NCBI GenBank assembly: GCA_013001965.1
Contig: JABDLA010000054.1
Coordinates: forward strand, 1 to 39,163
DNA: 39,163 bases
Origin: Flavobacteriaceae bacterium
Lineage (GTDB): Bacteria; Bacteroidota; Bacteroidia; Flavobacteriales; Flavobacteriaceae
Reading direction: 5' to 3'
Shown here: in pieces, positions 8,753 to 17,187 of the stretch
How positions within the stretch are numbered: position 1 is the first letter of the stretch
How the letters are laid out: each line of letters begins with the position of its first letter
Translations under genes and position numbers: made by a program
Notes under the pieces: generated by a model
The model's input: only the letters and a program-made list of their open reading frames with translations
What the model was told of the DNA's origin: nothing
Database searches by the model: none

Positions 8753-9991
8753 TCATGACAGCATTGCTTTTGCTTTTTTAACACCAGACACCAATTTATC
8801 AATTTCGTCTAAGGTATTATAAAACGAAAAGGAAGCACGAACAGTGCCGGGAATTTTATAATAGTCCATTATGGGTTGTGCACAGTGATGCCCCGTTCTT
8901 ACGGCAATTCCCATTTTATCTAAGATCGTACCAATATCATATGGATGAATACCATTTATATTAAATGAGATTACACTAGTCTTATTTTTTGTGGGGCCAT
9001 AGATTCTAAGGCCTTCGATTGCTGTAAGTTGTTCAGTGGCATAGGTTAATAACTCCTTTTCATGTTGTTGAATATTTTCAAAACCAATACCGTTCAAATA
9101 ATCAATTGCAGCTCCATAAGCAATGACGCCACAAACGTGCGGAGTTCCGGCCTCAAATTTATGAGGCAAATCGGCATAGGTCGTTTTCTCGAAGGTTACT
9201 TCAGAAATCATTTCTCCACCGCCCTGATACGGCGGTAATGTGTTAAGCCACTTTTCTTTTCCATAAAGAACACCAACGCCCGTTGGGCCACACATTTTAT
9301 GTGCAGATGCGACATAAAAATCAACATCAAGTGCCAAAACATCAGGTCTGATATGCGGACAGGCCTGTGCGCCATCAATGAGAATGGCAGCGCCTACACC
9401 ATGTGCTTTTTCGATAATTCGTTCTATAGGATTAATGGTACCCAGTGCATTTGAAATGTGATTTACGAATACCAATTTGGTTTTATCAGACAACAGTTTA
9501 TCATATTCAGAAAGGACCAATTCGCCTTCTTCATTCATGGGTATCACTCTTAGAACTGCCCCTGTTTTTTCACAGAGCATTTGCCAGGGAACAATATTGC
9601 TATGATGTTCAAGTGCTGAGACAATAACCTCATCATTTTCATTTAATATCGTCTCGAAACCGTGTGCCACTAAATTAATGGCATCTGTGGTCCCGGAAGT
9701 AAAGATGATTTCGTGCGGGAATTTGGCATTGAAATGACTTTGAACTTTCTGACGTGAATTTTCATATTTGTTTGTCGCCTCCTGACTCAATGAATGGACA
9801 CCTCTATGGATATTGGAATTGTAATTTTTATAATAATCTGAAATTACATCAATAACTTGAATAGGGGTTTGAGATGTTGCCGCATTATCGAGATAAACTA
9901 GCTGTTCTCCATTTAATTGCCGCGACAAAATTGGGAAGTCCTCTCGAATTTTTCGGACATCAAATTCAATATGTTGCTGAGGCATTTGCAT
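8753..9991 (-). CDS. sufS: Cysteine desulfurase SufS
   Basis: A PLP-dependent type II cysteine desulfurase of 412 residues that converts cysteine to alanine and an enzyme persulfide. Visible features are YLDNAATSQTP (33-43), the phosphate-binding TSGTTDAIN, the conserved ALEHHSN, DGAQACPH, the PLP lysine in SAHKMCGPTG (K232), and the catalytic Cys in RTGHHCAQP (C370). The short loop around C370 is the type II form that depends on SufE, which is encoded next. Its start codon abuts the sufD stop with no gap. Confidence 0.97.
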   Translation of the reverse strand: MQMPQQHIEFDVRKIREDFPILSRQLNGEQLVYLDNAATSQTPIQVIDVISDYYKNYNSNIHRGVHSLSQEATNKYENSRQKVQSHFNAKFPHEIIFTSGTTDAINLVAHGFETILNENDEVIVSALEHHSNIVPWQMLCEKTGAVLRVIPMNEEGELVLSEYDKLLSDKTKLVFVNHISNALGTINPIERIIEKAHGVGAAILIDGAQACPHIRPDVLALDVDFYVASAHKMCGPTGVGVLYGKEKWLNTLPPYQGGGEMISEVTFEKTTYADLPHKFEAGTPHVCGVIAYGAAIDYLNGIGFENIQQHEKELLTYATEQLTAIEGLRIYGPTKNKTSVISFNINGIHPYDIGTILDKMGIAVRTGHHCAQPIMDYYKIPGTVRASFSFYNTLDEIDKLVSGVKKAKAMLS

Positions 9992-11305
9992 TTAGAGATC
10001 AAATCCAATATTCACACCTAATTTATTGGCTATAAGTTTGTTTATGCGTTGTTTAAGTTCATTAATCTTAACGCTTTCCAGGACATTATTCGCAAATGCA
10101 TACATGAGCAAGGCTTTTGCTTCCTTTTCAGGAATACCTCTGGTTCGAAGATAGAACATGGCATTTTCATCCAATTGCCCAATGGTACATCCATGCGAAC
10201 ATTTAACATCATCGGCAAAAATTTCCAGTTGCGGCTTGGTATTTATCGTTGCTTTATCATTCAGCAATAAGTTGTTATTAGACTGATAAGCATTGGTTTT
10301 TTGAGCCTCTCGGTCAACCAGGACCTTTCCATTAAAGACACCGGTTGCATTATCACCAAAAATCCCTTTGTAATCCTGATGGCTTTCACAATTAGGGGTT
10401 CTATGATGAACTAATGTATTATGATCAACATGCTGTTTATCACCAATAATGGTGATCCCTTTTAAGGTTGAATCGATACGTTCGCCATTTTGGAAGAAAT
10501 TCAGATTATTTCTGATCAATTTACCTCCAAATGTGAAGGTATGCACAGATACATGACTTTCCTGTTTCTGATTGATATAAGTATTGTCAATCAATGAGGC
10601 GTCCTGGTTATCATTTTGCACCTTATAATAATCGATGATTCCTCTTTTATTGGCATAAATTTCGGTCACGCTATTGGTCAATACGGCATTTTCGGTCAGG
10701 CTTTGATGGCGTTCAATAATTTGCACATGCGAATTTTCATCCACAATGATGAGGTTACGCGGTTGCAGCATCACTGCAGATTCACTTCCGGTTGAGAAGT
10801 GAATGATTTGAATAGGCTTTTCAACGAGTTTATTCTTCGGAATATGAATATAAGCACCTTCATGTGAAAAGGCTGTATTTAAGGATGCCAGGCTATCATC
10901 GGTTGTTATTTTATTAAAATAATTCTCGATAATGATGCGATATTTTGGCTTGCTTAAGGCCGCCGACATCAAACATATATCCATGCCATCGTGAGTCGTA
11001 TCAGATAAATGCGATGAATACTTTCCATCGATAAACACAATCTTATAGGTATCAATATCATGAATAAAATATCGTTTTACTTCACGATATTCCAATGCGT
11101 TTACCTGCTTTGGGAATACACTGTAGTTGTGCTTTAAGACTTTATTGAGCGAAGTATATTTCCAGGACTCTTCCTTTTTACTTGGAAAGCCTTTTTCTTC
11201 AAAGGATTTTATGGCTTCCGATCGAATATCATGTACAAAAGAATCAATATCGACCTGATTTTCGAATGCCATAAAAGATGATATGAGTTTTTCTTTTAAT
11301 TTCAT
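9992..11305 (-). CDS. sufD: Fe-S scaffold subunit SufD
   Basis: A 437-residue SufD of the SufBC2D scaffold. The N-terminal helical part has EESWKYTSL (43-51). A long right-handed beta-helix follows, and a C-terminal helical domain interacts with SufC. The ADDVKCSHGCTIGQLDE motif carries C369 and H371, matching the functional Cys/His pair known from the E. coli protein, here followed by an extra Cys (C373). Nine bases separate it from sufC. The start at MKLKEKL is the only ATG before family similarity. Confidence 0.96.
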   Translation of the reverse strand: MKLKEKLISSFMAFENQVDIDSFVHDIRSEAIKSFEEKGFPSKKEESWKYTSLNKVLKHNYSVFPKQVNALEYREVKRYFIHDIDTYKIVFIDGKYSSHLSDTTHDGMDICLMSAALSKPKYRIIIENYFNKITTDDSLASLNTAFSHEGAYIHIPKNKLVEKPIQIIHFSTGSESAVMLQPRNLIIVDENSHVQIIERHQSLTENAVLTNSVTEIYANKRGIIDYYKVQNDNQDASLIDNTYINQKQESHVSVHTFTFGGKLIRNNLNFFQNGERIDSTLKGITIIGDKQHVDHNTLVHHRTPNCESHQDYKGIFGDNATGVFNGKVLVDREAQKTNAYQSNNNLLLNDKATINTKPQLEIFADDVKCSHGCTIGQLDENAMFYLRTRGIPEKEAKALLMYAFANNVLESVKINELKQRINKLIANKLGVNIGFDL

Positions 11306-11314
11306 TATTTCGCT

Positions 11315-12067
11315 TTAAGCATTCACTTCCTCTTTAATCCAATCGTACCCTTTTTCTTCCAGTTGATGGGCTAATTCCTTTGGCCCCGATTTTACAATCC
11401 TACCATCGAAAATGACATGAACAAAATCCGGCACAATATAATCTAACAAGCGTTGATAATGGGTAATGATCACCACGGCATTGTCCTTGCTTTTAAGTTT
11501 GTTAACGCCATTTGCAACAATACGCAAAGCATCAATGTCCAGGCCTGAATCGGTTTCATCCAAAATAGCCAGTTGGGGTTCCAACATGGCCATTTGAAAG
11601 ATCTCATTACGTTTTTTTTCACCACCTGAAAATCCCTCATTCAATGAACGCGATAAAAACTTGCGATCGATATCCAAAAGTTCTGATTTTTCACGGATAA
11701 GCTTCAACATTTTATTGGCTGGCATTTCTTCAAGGCCCTGAGCTTTCCTGGTTTCATTTATTGCCGTTTTCATGAAATTTGTAACGGTTACCCCCGGAAT
11801 CTCTACAGGATATTGAAACGACATAAAAATGCCCTTGTGAGCACGCTCTTCTGCAGAAAGTTCGTCGATATTTTCCGCGTTAAACTCAATTTCACCCTCA
11901 ACTACCTCATAGTCCTCATTCCCTGCAATAACCGCTGCGAGTGTACTTTTTCCTGATCCGTTAGGACCCATAAGCGCATGCACTTCGCCGGGCTTAACTT
12001 CAAGGTTTATTCCCCTTAAAATTGTTTTATCTTCAACACTTGCGTGTAAATTCTTAATTTTTAACAT
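11315..12067 (-). CDS. sufC: Fe-S assembly ATPase SufC
   Basis: A soluble ABC-type ATPase of 250 residues that powers rearrangement of the SufBC2D scaffold. It shows Walker A GPNGSGKST (34-42), the Q-loop MSFQYP (82-87), the ABC signature FSGGEKKR (146-153), Walker B LAILDETDSGLD (166-177) and the switch His in VVIITHYQRLL. It has no membrane domain. It lies between the embedded lipoprotein (5 bases away) and sufD. Confidence 0.97.
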   Translation of the reverse strand: MLKIKNLHASVEDKTILRGINLEVKPGEVHALMGPNGSGKSTLAAVIAGNEDYEVVEGEIEFNAENIDELSAEERAHKGIFMSFQYPVEIPGVTVTNFMKTAINETRKAQGLEEMPANKMLKLIREKSELLDIDRKFLSRSLNEGFSGGEKKRNEIFQMAMLEPQLAILDETDSGLDIDALRIVANGVNKLKSKDNAVVIITHYQRLLDYIVPDFVHVIFDGRIVKSGPKELAHQLEEKGYDWIKEEVNA

Positions 12068-12072
12068 CTTCC

Positions 12073-12504
12073 TTAATTACCTAGTTTAATAATATCAGTG
12101 CTGCTTAAGTCCGGTTCACTGACCTTTAATATTTCTTTGATCTCAATTCTGTAATCCCAGCCTTCCTCATCTTCTGGTTTTGGAAAGATCTTAGCTCTTA
12201 CAGCAACCGGGATCATATCGGTTTCTTCTTTTTTATACTTTTTAACCATCTCATCGAGCTCATGCATTTTTTGGTCAATGACCACAGCATAGACTTCGCG
12301 ATGCGTTTGTAATACGGCCGCATCGGCCATATATAAAAAATCGCCTTTCAACAAGGTCAAACCATCACTTTGTTTTTCGGTTCTCTCTTTTTCATCGCTA
12401 CCGATCTCCTGTTTTTGATCCTCGCCGGCCTGAGTTTTGCTTTCACCATTTTTACAGCCCCACATAAGGGCAAAAACACTCATAAAAACAATTACTTTTC
12501 TCAT
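12073..12504 (-). CDS. Uncharacterised lipoprotein embedded in the suf operon
   Basis: A 143-residue protein with a lipoprotein signal (MRKVIVFMSVFALMWGC, lipid-accepting C17), a charged linker rich in K/E/Q (18-48), and a compact conserved-looking domain. That domain contains GDFLYMADAAVLQT (about 54-67), YAVVIDQKMHEL (72-83), IPVAVRAKI and GWDYRIEIKEILKV. I do not recognise a named family; the alternating strands suggest a small beta (OB-like) domain, which is a guess. It is tightly packed (10 bases after sufB, 5 before sufC) and so co-transcribed. Unlike every suf partner it would sit in the envelope, so its link with Fe-S assembly is unclear. Confidence 0.85.
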   Translation of the reverse strand: MRKVIVFMSVFALMWGCKNGESKTQAGEDQKQEIGSDEKERTEKQSDGLTLLKGDFLYMADAAVLQTHREVYAVVIDQKMHELDEMVKKYKKEETDMIPVAVRAKIFPKPEDEEGWDYRIEIKEILKVSEPDLSSTDIIKLGN

Positions 12505-12514
12505 AACTTATTTA

Positions 12515-13963
12515 TTATCCAACCGATCCTTCTAAACTGATTTCCAATAATTTTTGAGCCTCAACAGCGAACTCCATTGGAAGTTTGTTTAGGACTTCTT
12601 TACTAAATCCATTTACGATCAAGGCAATTGCCTTTTCAGTATCTATGCCTCGCTGGTTGCAATAGAATATTTGATCTTCACCAATCTTACTTGTTGTCGC
12701 TTCATGTTCTATCTGAGCGGTTTTGTTACGCGCTTCGATATAAGGAAACGTATGTGCGCCGCAATCGTTACCCATCAATAAACTGTCACACTGAGAAAAA
12801 TTACGGGCATTTTCTGCTCTGGAATTCACCTGAACCAAACCACGGTAACTATTCTGCGATTTTCCAGCCGAAATTCCTTTCGATATAATTGTTGATTTGG
12901 TATTCTTTCCTAAATGGATCATTTTGGTGCCGGTATCGGCTTGCTGATAATTGTTGGTCACCGCAATTGAATAAAACTCTCCAACCGAATGATCACCTTT
13001 TAAAATACAGGACGGATACTTCCAGGTTACGGCACTTCCCGTTTCCACCTGTGTCCATGATATTTTTGAGTTGGTATGGCAAATACCGCGTTTGGTCACA
13101 AAATTAAAGACGCCGCCTTCACCCTTTGCATTACCGGGATACCAGTTCTGAACCGTGGAATATTTTATTTCAGCATCATCAAGGGCGATCAATTCCACAA
13201 CCGCAGCATGCAGCTGATTTTCATCGCGGCTTGGTGCCGTACAGCCTTCAAGGTAACTCACATAGCTTCCTTCATCTGCAATAACAAGAGTGCGCTCAAA
13301 TTGTCCGGTTCCAGCCTGATTGATCCTAAAATAGGTAGACAATTCCATTGGGCATTTCACACCTTTTGGAATATAGCAAAAACTGCCGTCACTAAATACA
13401 GCGCTATTTAATGCCGCATAAAAGTTATCGGTTTTTGGGACGACTGTCCCAATATATTGTTTAACCAATTCGGGATGTTCCTGAAGCGCCTCGCTGATCG
13501 AGCAAAAGATTATTCCTTTTTCAGAAAGCGTCTTTTTAAAGGTTGTTGCCACTGAAACAGAATCAACAACCACATCCATAGCGACGCCAGCCAATTTTTT
13601 CTGCTCATCTAATGAGATGCCTAATTTTTTAAAAGTGTCGAGTAATTCAGGGTCAACCTCATCAAGGCTGTTATATTTTGGTTTACTATTAGGCGCCGAA
13701 TAATATGAAATGGCTTGAAAATCGGGTTTCTTATAAGTTACATTGGCCCATTCAGGCTCTTCCATTTTTTGCCAGATGCGAAAGGCTTCGAGTCGCCATT
13801 CGGTCATCCATTCGGGTTCTTCCTTCTTTTTAGAAATTGCGCGAACAATCTCTTCGTTCAAGCCAACAGGAAAGGTTTCAGATTCTATATCTGTATAAAA
13901 ACCATATTCATATTCTTTGGTTTTTAATTCCTCCCTTAAATCATCTTCGGTGTATTTATTCAT
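12515..13963 (-). CDS. sufB: Fe-S scaffold subunit SufB
   Basis: A 482-residue core scaffold protein on which nascent Fe-S clusters form. [15 protein letters not shown] carries C241 and [10 protein letters not shown] carries C392. [19 protein letters not shown] carries H420 and E421. These sit at a constant offset of 13 from the essential E. coli residues C254, C405, H433 and E434, so the sulfur entry and cluster sites appear intact. It begins 12 bases after sufA and ends 10 bases before the lipoprotein gene. Confidence 0.97.
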   Translation of the reverse strand: MNKYTEDDLREELKTKEYEYGFYTDIESETFPVGLNEEIVRAISKKKEEPEWMTEWRLEAFRIWQKMEEPEWANVTYKKPDFQAISYYSAPNSKPKYNSLDEVDPELLDTFKKLGISLDEQKKLAGVAMDVVVDSVSVATTFKKTLSEKGIIFCSISEALQEHPELVKQYIGTVVPKTDNFYAALNSAVFSDGSFCYIPKGVKCPMELSTYFRINQAGTGQFERTLVIADEGSYVSYLEGCTAPSRDENQLHAAVVELIALDDAEIKYSTVQNWYPGNAKGEGGVFNFVTKRGICHTNSKISWTQVETGSAVTWKYPSCILKGDHSVGEFYSIAVTNNYQQADTGTKMIHLGKNTKSTIISKGISAGKSQNSYRGLVQVNSRAENARNFSQCDSLLMGNDCGAHTFPYIEARNKTAQIEHEATTSKIGEDQIFYCNQRGIDTEKAIALIVNGFSKEVLNKLPMEFAVEAQKLLEISLEGSVG

Positions 13964-13975
13964 TCGTCCTAAGTT

Positions 13976-14305
13976 TTAAAGAGAGAAACTTTCCCCACAT
14001 CCACATGTTCTATTGGCGTTTGGGTTATTAAAAACGAAGCCTGATCCGTTCAGGCCGCCAGAATATTCGAGGGTTGTTCCTATCAAGTATAAAAAACTCT
14101 TTTTATCTACGATGATCTTTATGCCGTTATCCTCAAAAACTTTATCATCATCTTTTTGAGAATTATCAAAGTTCAAATCATAAGATAAGCCTGAACATCC
14201 GCCACTTTTAACACCAACACGAACATAGTCCACATCAGGCTTAAACCCATCATCTTTCATGAGTTCGACAACCTTATTTTTTGCTGTATCAGAAACCTTA
14301 ATCAT
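13976..14305 (-). CDS. sufA: A-type Fe-S carrier (SufA/IscA/ErpA family), first gene of the suf operon
   Basis: A 109-residue HesB/IscA-family carrier that receives clusters and hands them to apo-proteins. The cysteine triad is intact: C37 in SGGCSGLSY and C101/C103 in RTCGCGESF. VFEDNGIKIIVDKKS and EYSGGLNGSGFVF are standard family segments. It is the promoter-proximal gene of the suf operon. SufA, IscA and ErpA cannot be told apart by sequence alone; the name follows its location. Confidence 0.93.
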   Translation of the reverse strand: MIKVSDTAKNKVVELMKDDGFKPDVDYVRVGVKSGGCSGLSYDLNFDNSQKDDDKVFEDNGIKIIVDKKSFLYLIGTTLEYSGGLNGSGFVFNNPNANRTCGCGESFSL

Positions 14306-14314
14306 ATACCTTAA

Positions 14315-14329
14315 TTAGATTTTGTCTAA
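14315..14329. promoter_or_regulatory. Palindrome in the suf leader
   Basis: TTAGA, five bases and TCTAA form a dyad between the suf -7 element and the sufA start. It would lie just downstream of the transcription start and is a candidate operator. The binding protein is unknown. Confidence 0.35.
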
Positions 14330-14337
14330 ATAGAGAG

Positions 14338-14377
14338 CAAATATACAATATAAGTAGTGTTTTTACCTAATACCTAA
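14338..14377 (-). promoter_or_regulatory. suf operon promoter with tandem heptamer at the -33 position
   Basis: On the minus strand TATATTTG (14345-14338) is a perfect -7 element. At the distance where TTTG is expected there is instead a direct repeat of TTAGGTA (14377-14371 and 14370-14364). A poor -33 box with a repeat in its place is typical of an activator-dependent promoter; this is inference. Confidence 0.5.
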
Positions 14378-14479
14378 CATTATATTCACAAATGATTTGA
14401 TAGTATTTTCTTATGGTTGAAGTAAGAAGAAATGCGGCCGAATCAACAGCTTAAAAACTGCCAATGCAAATTATTATTT

Positions 14480-14487
14480 TACTTTTG
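14480..14487 (+). promoter_or_regulatory. -7 promoter element of thiL
   Basis: TACTTTTG ends only four bases before ATG 14492, so the thiL mRNA would be leaderless or nearly so. It lies inside the longer open frame that begins at 14432, arguing against that start. Confidence 0.5.
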
Positions 14488-14491
14488 CAAG

Positions 14492-15544
14492 ATGTTAGAG
14501 GAAAAAAACAAAGATCGCACCCCAATTAGTGAGCTTGGGGAGTTCGGACTTATCGATCATCTTACCAAAAATTTTAAAATTAAACAGGAATCTACCATTA
14601 AAGGAATAGGAGATGATGCTGCGGTTTTAAACTTTAAGGATTCAGAAGTTCTTGTTTCGACGGATCTATTAGTAGAAGGGGTTCATTTCGATTTGAGTTA
14701 TATGCCATTGAAGCACCTTGGATATAAGGCGGTTATTGTAAATCTGTCTGATATTTATGCGATGAACGCCATAGCCACACAAATCACTGTGTCAATAGCG
14801 GTATCCAACCGTTTCCCTTTGGAAGCTCTTGAGGAATTGTATTCCGGAATCGAGACTGCAGCGCGCATTTATAATATTGATGTTGTTGGAGGGGACACAA
14901 CTTCTTCTATCACAGGACTCATCATTTCCATTACAGTGATGGGAAGAGCGAATAAAAAGAATATTGTTTACAGGGAAGGAGCAAAGGCCAATGACCTGCT
15001 TGTGGTGACCGGTGATCTGGGCGCCGCATATCTTGGCCTCCAGGTACTGGAACGTGAAAAACAGGTTTTTCAGGTGAACCCCAATAATCAACCCGATCTG
15101 GATGCGTATTCTTATTTATTAGAACGTCAATTAAAACCGGAAGCCCGTTTGGATATTGTAAAATTATTTAAGGATCTCAAGCTGAAACCCAGTTCAATGA
15201 TCGATATAAGCGATGGTTTGTCATCGGAGATCATGCATTTATGTAAACATAGTAAGTTGGGATGTGACCTCTATGAGAATAAGATTCCATTAGATCCGCA
15301 GGTCATTTCCACTTGTGAAGAATTCGAGATCGATAGTACCACAGTTGCATTGAATGGTGGCGAGGATTATGAGTTGTTATTTACAATTTCTCAGGACGAT
15401 TATCCAAAGATTAAGGCCAATCCTAATTTAACTGTTATTGGTTATATGAGAGAAGAAAATGCAGGGATGCATTTGGTTACAAGGGCTGATTCAAAAATTC
15501 CATTGCAGGCCCAGGGGTGGAATGCGCTTAACGATCAAAAATAA
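14492..15544 (+). CDS. thiL: Thiamine-monophosphate kinase ThiL
   Basis: A 350-residue ATP-dependent kinase forming thiamine diphosphate from thiamine monophosphate. Motifs in order are GIGDDAAVL, STDLLVEGVHFDLSY, NLSDIYAMNA, GGDTTSS, VTGDLGAAYLG, MIDISDGLSSE and GGEDYELLF. All are standard for the ThiL/PurM-like fold and include the Asp-rich metal sites. The open frame reaches back to 14432, but ATG 14492 (MLEEKNKDRTPISELGEFG) fits the family start and the promoter box. No TPP riboswitch is apparent upstream. Its last 17 bases overlap the facing small gene. Confidence 0.95.
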   Translation: MLEEKNKDRTPISELGEFGLIDHLTKNFKIKQESTIKGIGDDAAVLNFKDSEVLVSTDLLVEGVHFDLSYMPLKHLGYKAVIVNLSDIYAMNAIATQITVSIAVSNRFPLEALEELYSGIETAARIYNIDVVGGDTTSSITGLIISITVMGRANKKNIVYREGAKANDLLVVTGDLGAAYLGLQVLEREKQVFQVNPNNQPDLDAYSYLLERQLKPEARLDIVKLFKDLKLKPSSMIDISDGLSSEIMHLCKHSKLGCDLYENKIPLDPQVISTCEEFEIDSTTVALNGGEDYELLFTISQDDYPKIKANPNLTVIGYMREENAGMHLVTRADSKIPLQAQGWNALNDQK

Positions 15545-15752
15545 GTTGCTTGCGTTTTAAGCGTTTCAAATGAATACGTTCTAGTACCGAATTGATTTCC
15601 TTATATTTTGGTGTTAGCAATGTGAGTTGACCATTCCCGCTTGTAGTAACTTCTTCACGACAATGCGTACAGGTATATTCCTTTACATGATAAGTTACAT
15701 TTTTAGTAACTTCATAATTATGGCCAAACAATGAACAATATAAATGCTTCAC
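15528..15752 (-). CDS. Mini zinc-ribbon-like protein A, GTG start
   Basis: A 74-residue unrecognised protein, clearly a paralogue of its neighbour at 15826. Potential metal ligands are C6, H11 (YCSLFGH), H22, and C28/C31 (YTCTHC). A shared tail TPKYKEINSVLERIH and a basic C-terminus (LKRLKRKQ) follow. The start codon is GTG (15752-15750) and no ATG is available upstream before an in-frame stop. No signal peptide is present. The 3' end overlaps thiL by 17 bases on the opposite strand. A small zinc-binding, possibly nucleic-acid-binding role is inferred only from the Cys/His pattern and basic tail. Confidence 0.75.
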   Translation of the reverse strand: MKHLYCSLFGHNYEVTKNVTYHVKEYTCTHCREEVTTSGNGQLTLLTPKYKEINSVLERIHLKRLKRKQLIFDR

Positions 15753-15825
15753 TTTGTAATTTAATTAGCGGTTTAGAGGGAACCTTAAATATAACTAATT
15801 CGTTGTTAATCAGGTTGCAGTAGCC

Positions 15826-16089
15826 TTAATAAATCGATGAAGTGAGGGTTTTTTGCTTTGAACGCATCATTCTTGAGGTATGAATCCGTTCTAAAATAGA
15901 ATTTATTTCCTTGAATTTAGGGGTTAATTCTGTCAAATACCCATTACTATTGGTGGTTAATTCTTTCTTACAACACTTGCAGGTATACTCTTTTACATGT
16001 GATGTTACTTTTTTTGAAACTTCGTATTGATGTCCGAAAACATTGCAATACATTTTTAAGATTGAGTTCGATTTAGTAGTTGTTTCCAT
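15826..16089 (-). CDS. Mini zinc-ribbon-like protein B, paralogue of A
   Basis: An 87-residue protein sharing the whole core with the 15528 gene: MYCNVFGHQYEV, HVKEYTCKCCKKELTT and LTPKFKEINSILERIH. Candidate metal ligands are C15, H20, H31, C37 and C40, in the same spacing as the paralogue, followed by a basic tail. The start may be ATG 16089 or the internal ATG 16053, which aligns better with the paralogue. The pair is separated by 73 bases and probably arose by tandem duplication. Function unknown; soluble and cytoplasmic by absence of a signal. Confidence 0.78.
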   Translation of the reverse strand: METTTKSNSILKMYCNVFGHQYEVSKKVTSHVKEYTCKCCKKELTTNSNGYLTELTPKFKEINSILERIHTSRMMRSKQKTLTSSIY

Positions 16090-16150
16090 AAGCTGGTCGA
16101 TTTAGGGAGGACTAAACATAGAAAAAATATATAGAAATCACGGTAAAACG

Positions 16151-16936
16151 TTATAACTTTTCGATGAAATGCATAATATTGTAGGTAAATTCTTCTTTAT
16201 TTTCAATATAACTCATGTGTCCGTCGGCTAATTCAACACAAACGACATCGGTATTTTTTATTTCATTTAATAGATGATCAGGGTTTAATATTGGATCTTT
16301 TGTTCCAATGATCATCATTTTATTAAAGGGACTATTCTTTAAAACTTCTTCCCTGTTCTTACGAATCTTCATGCCTTCAATGGCCGCTATGATTCCTTGC
16401 ACCTTCATTTTGTAGGCTTCTTCTTTTAGTGCTTTTATTTCTTCTGAAAATAAAGTCCTGTTTTTTGGCCTGAACAAATTTGAAATTAAAACATTTATAA
16501 AAGTTTTGGGATTCATTTTTACCGCTTCAACCGCCCGATCTCTATTAAGTTTTCGTTCCTCGGAATCAGACTGCGATGTAGAATTCGCTAAACACAGTCC
16601 GATAATCTCATCTCCATATTTTTCACAAATGGTCAGGGCGACGTAGCCACCCATCGAGTGCCCGATAAGACAATATTGGGTTAGGTTTAAATGATTCAAA
16701 ACCGATTTTACGGCTTCAGCCATTTCCTCCATAGTATGAATATATCCCAGGCACTCAGTCTGTCCATGGCCCAGGAGGTCTATTGAAATCACTCGGCACT
16801 TAGATTGCAGCACTTTTGAAAGTTCATCCCACATTTTTAAATTCTCAAGAAAACCATGGAGCAGGACAATGGGTTTCCCTTCTCCTGAATCGGAATAATG
16901 AATGTTGATGTTCTTGTATTTTATGTACTTAGCCAT
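16151..16936 (-). CDS. Alpha/beta-fold hydrolase
   Basis: A 261-residue alpha/beta hydrolase. It shows the oxyanion HGFLEN (27-32), the strand-turn DLLGHG (53-58), the nucleophile elbow GHSMGG with S94, the acid D214 in GTKDPILN and H240 in LADGHMSYIE, so the catalytic triad is complete. It lacks a signal peptide and is probably cytoplasmic. The substrate cannot be deduced; similar proteins include esterases, C-C hydrolases and MenH/BioH-like enzymes, but no operon partner points to one. Sixty-one bases separate it from the downstream small gene. Confidence 0.9.
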   Translation of the reverse strand: MAKYIKYKNINIHYSDSGEGKPIVLLHGFLENLKMWDELSKVLQSKCRVISIDLLGHGQTECLGYIHTMEEMAEAVKSVLNHLNLTQYCLIGHSMGGYVALTICEKYGDEIIGLCLANSTSQSDSEERKLNRDRAVEAVKMNPKTFINVLISNLFRPKNRTLFSEEIKALKEEAYKMKVQGIIAAIEGMKIRKNREEVLKNSPFNKMMIIGTKDPILNPDHLLNEIKNTDVVCVELADGHMSYIENKEEFTYNIMHFIEKL

Positions 16937-17109
16937 TATTTAAAAATAATATTTTCATGAAGATGCACCGCCTTAGTTTATGCCGTATAGAAATTCAAAG
17001 AATTTGTGTTCACGTTATTGGCTTTTGATTTAATCTCGTGATTAAGAGCTTCATTTTATGAAGGTTATTAGTCTATATTATTATATTATAAATGTAGAAA
17101 TCTTAAAAA

Positions 17110-17145
17110 TATCTTTAGAAAATTCAGAGAAATTCCGTATCTTTA
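17110..17145 (+). promoter_or_regulatory. Two -7-like boxes upstream of the nonapeptide-repeat gene
   Basis: TATCTTTA occurs at 17110-17117 and again at 17138-17145, 28 bases apart, each close to TAnnTTTG. They may be alternative starts for the gene at 17188. Confidence 0.35.
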
Positions 17146-17187
17146 AGAACTACCTCGGCTATAATCTAACATTTTAATCCAAACATT

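Noticed and set aside
8704-8802. Cys-rich 33-residue extension of SufE overlapping sufS
   Set aside because: Not SufE-like; it is the out-of-frame 3' end of sufS plus spacer. GTG 8703 fits the family start.
10049-10270. 73-codon plus-strand frame in sufD
   Set aside because: Antisense shadow of the conserved sufD C-terminus.
13076-13411. 111-codon plus-strand frame
   Set aside because: Shadow of sufB; composition and lack of any start signal do not support a gene.
14330-14491. Possible TPP riboswitch before thiL
   Set aside because: No THI-box-like conserved elements are seen, and the promoter box lies right before the ATG, leaving no leader for a riboswitch.
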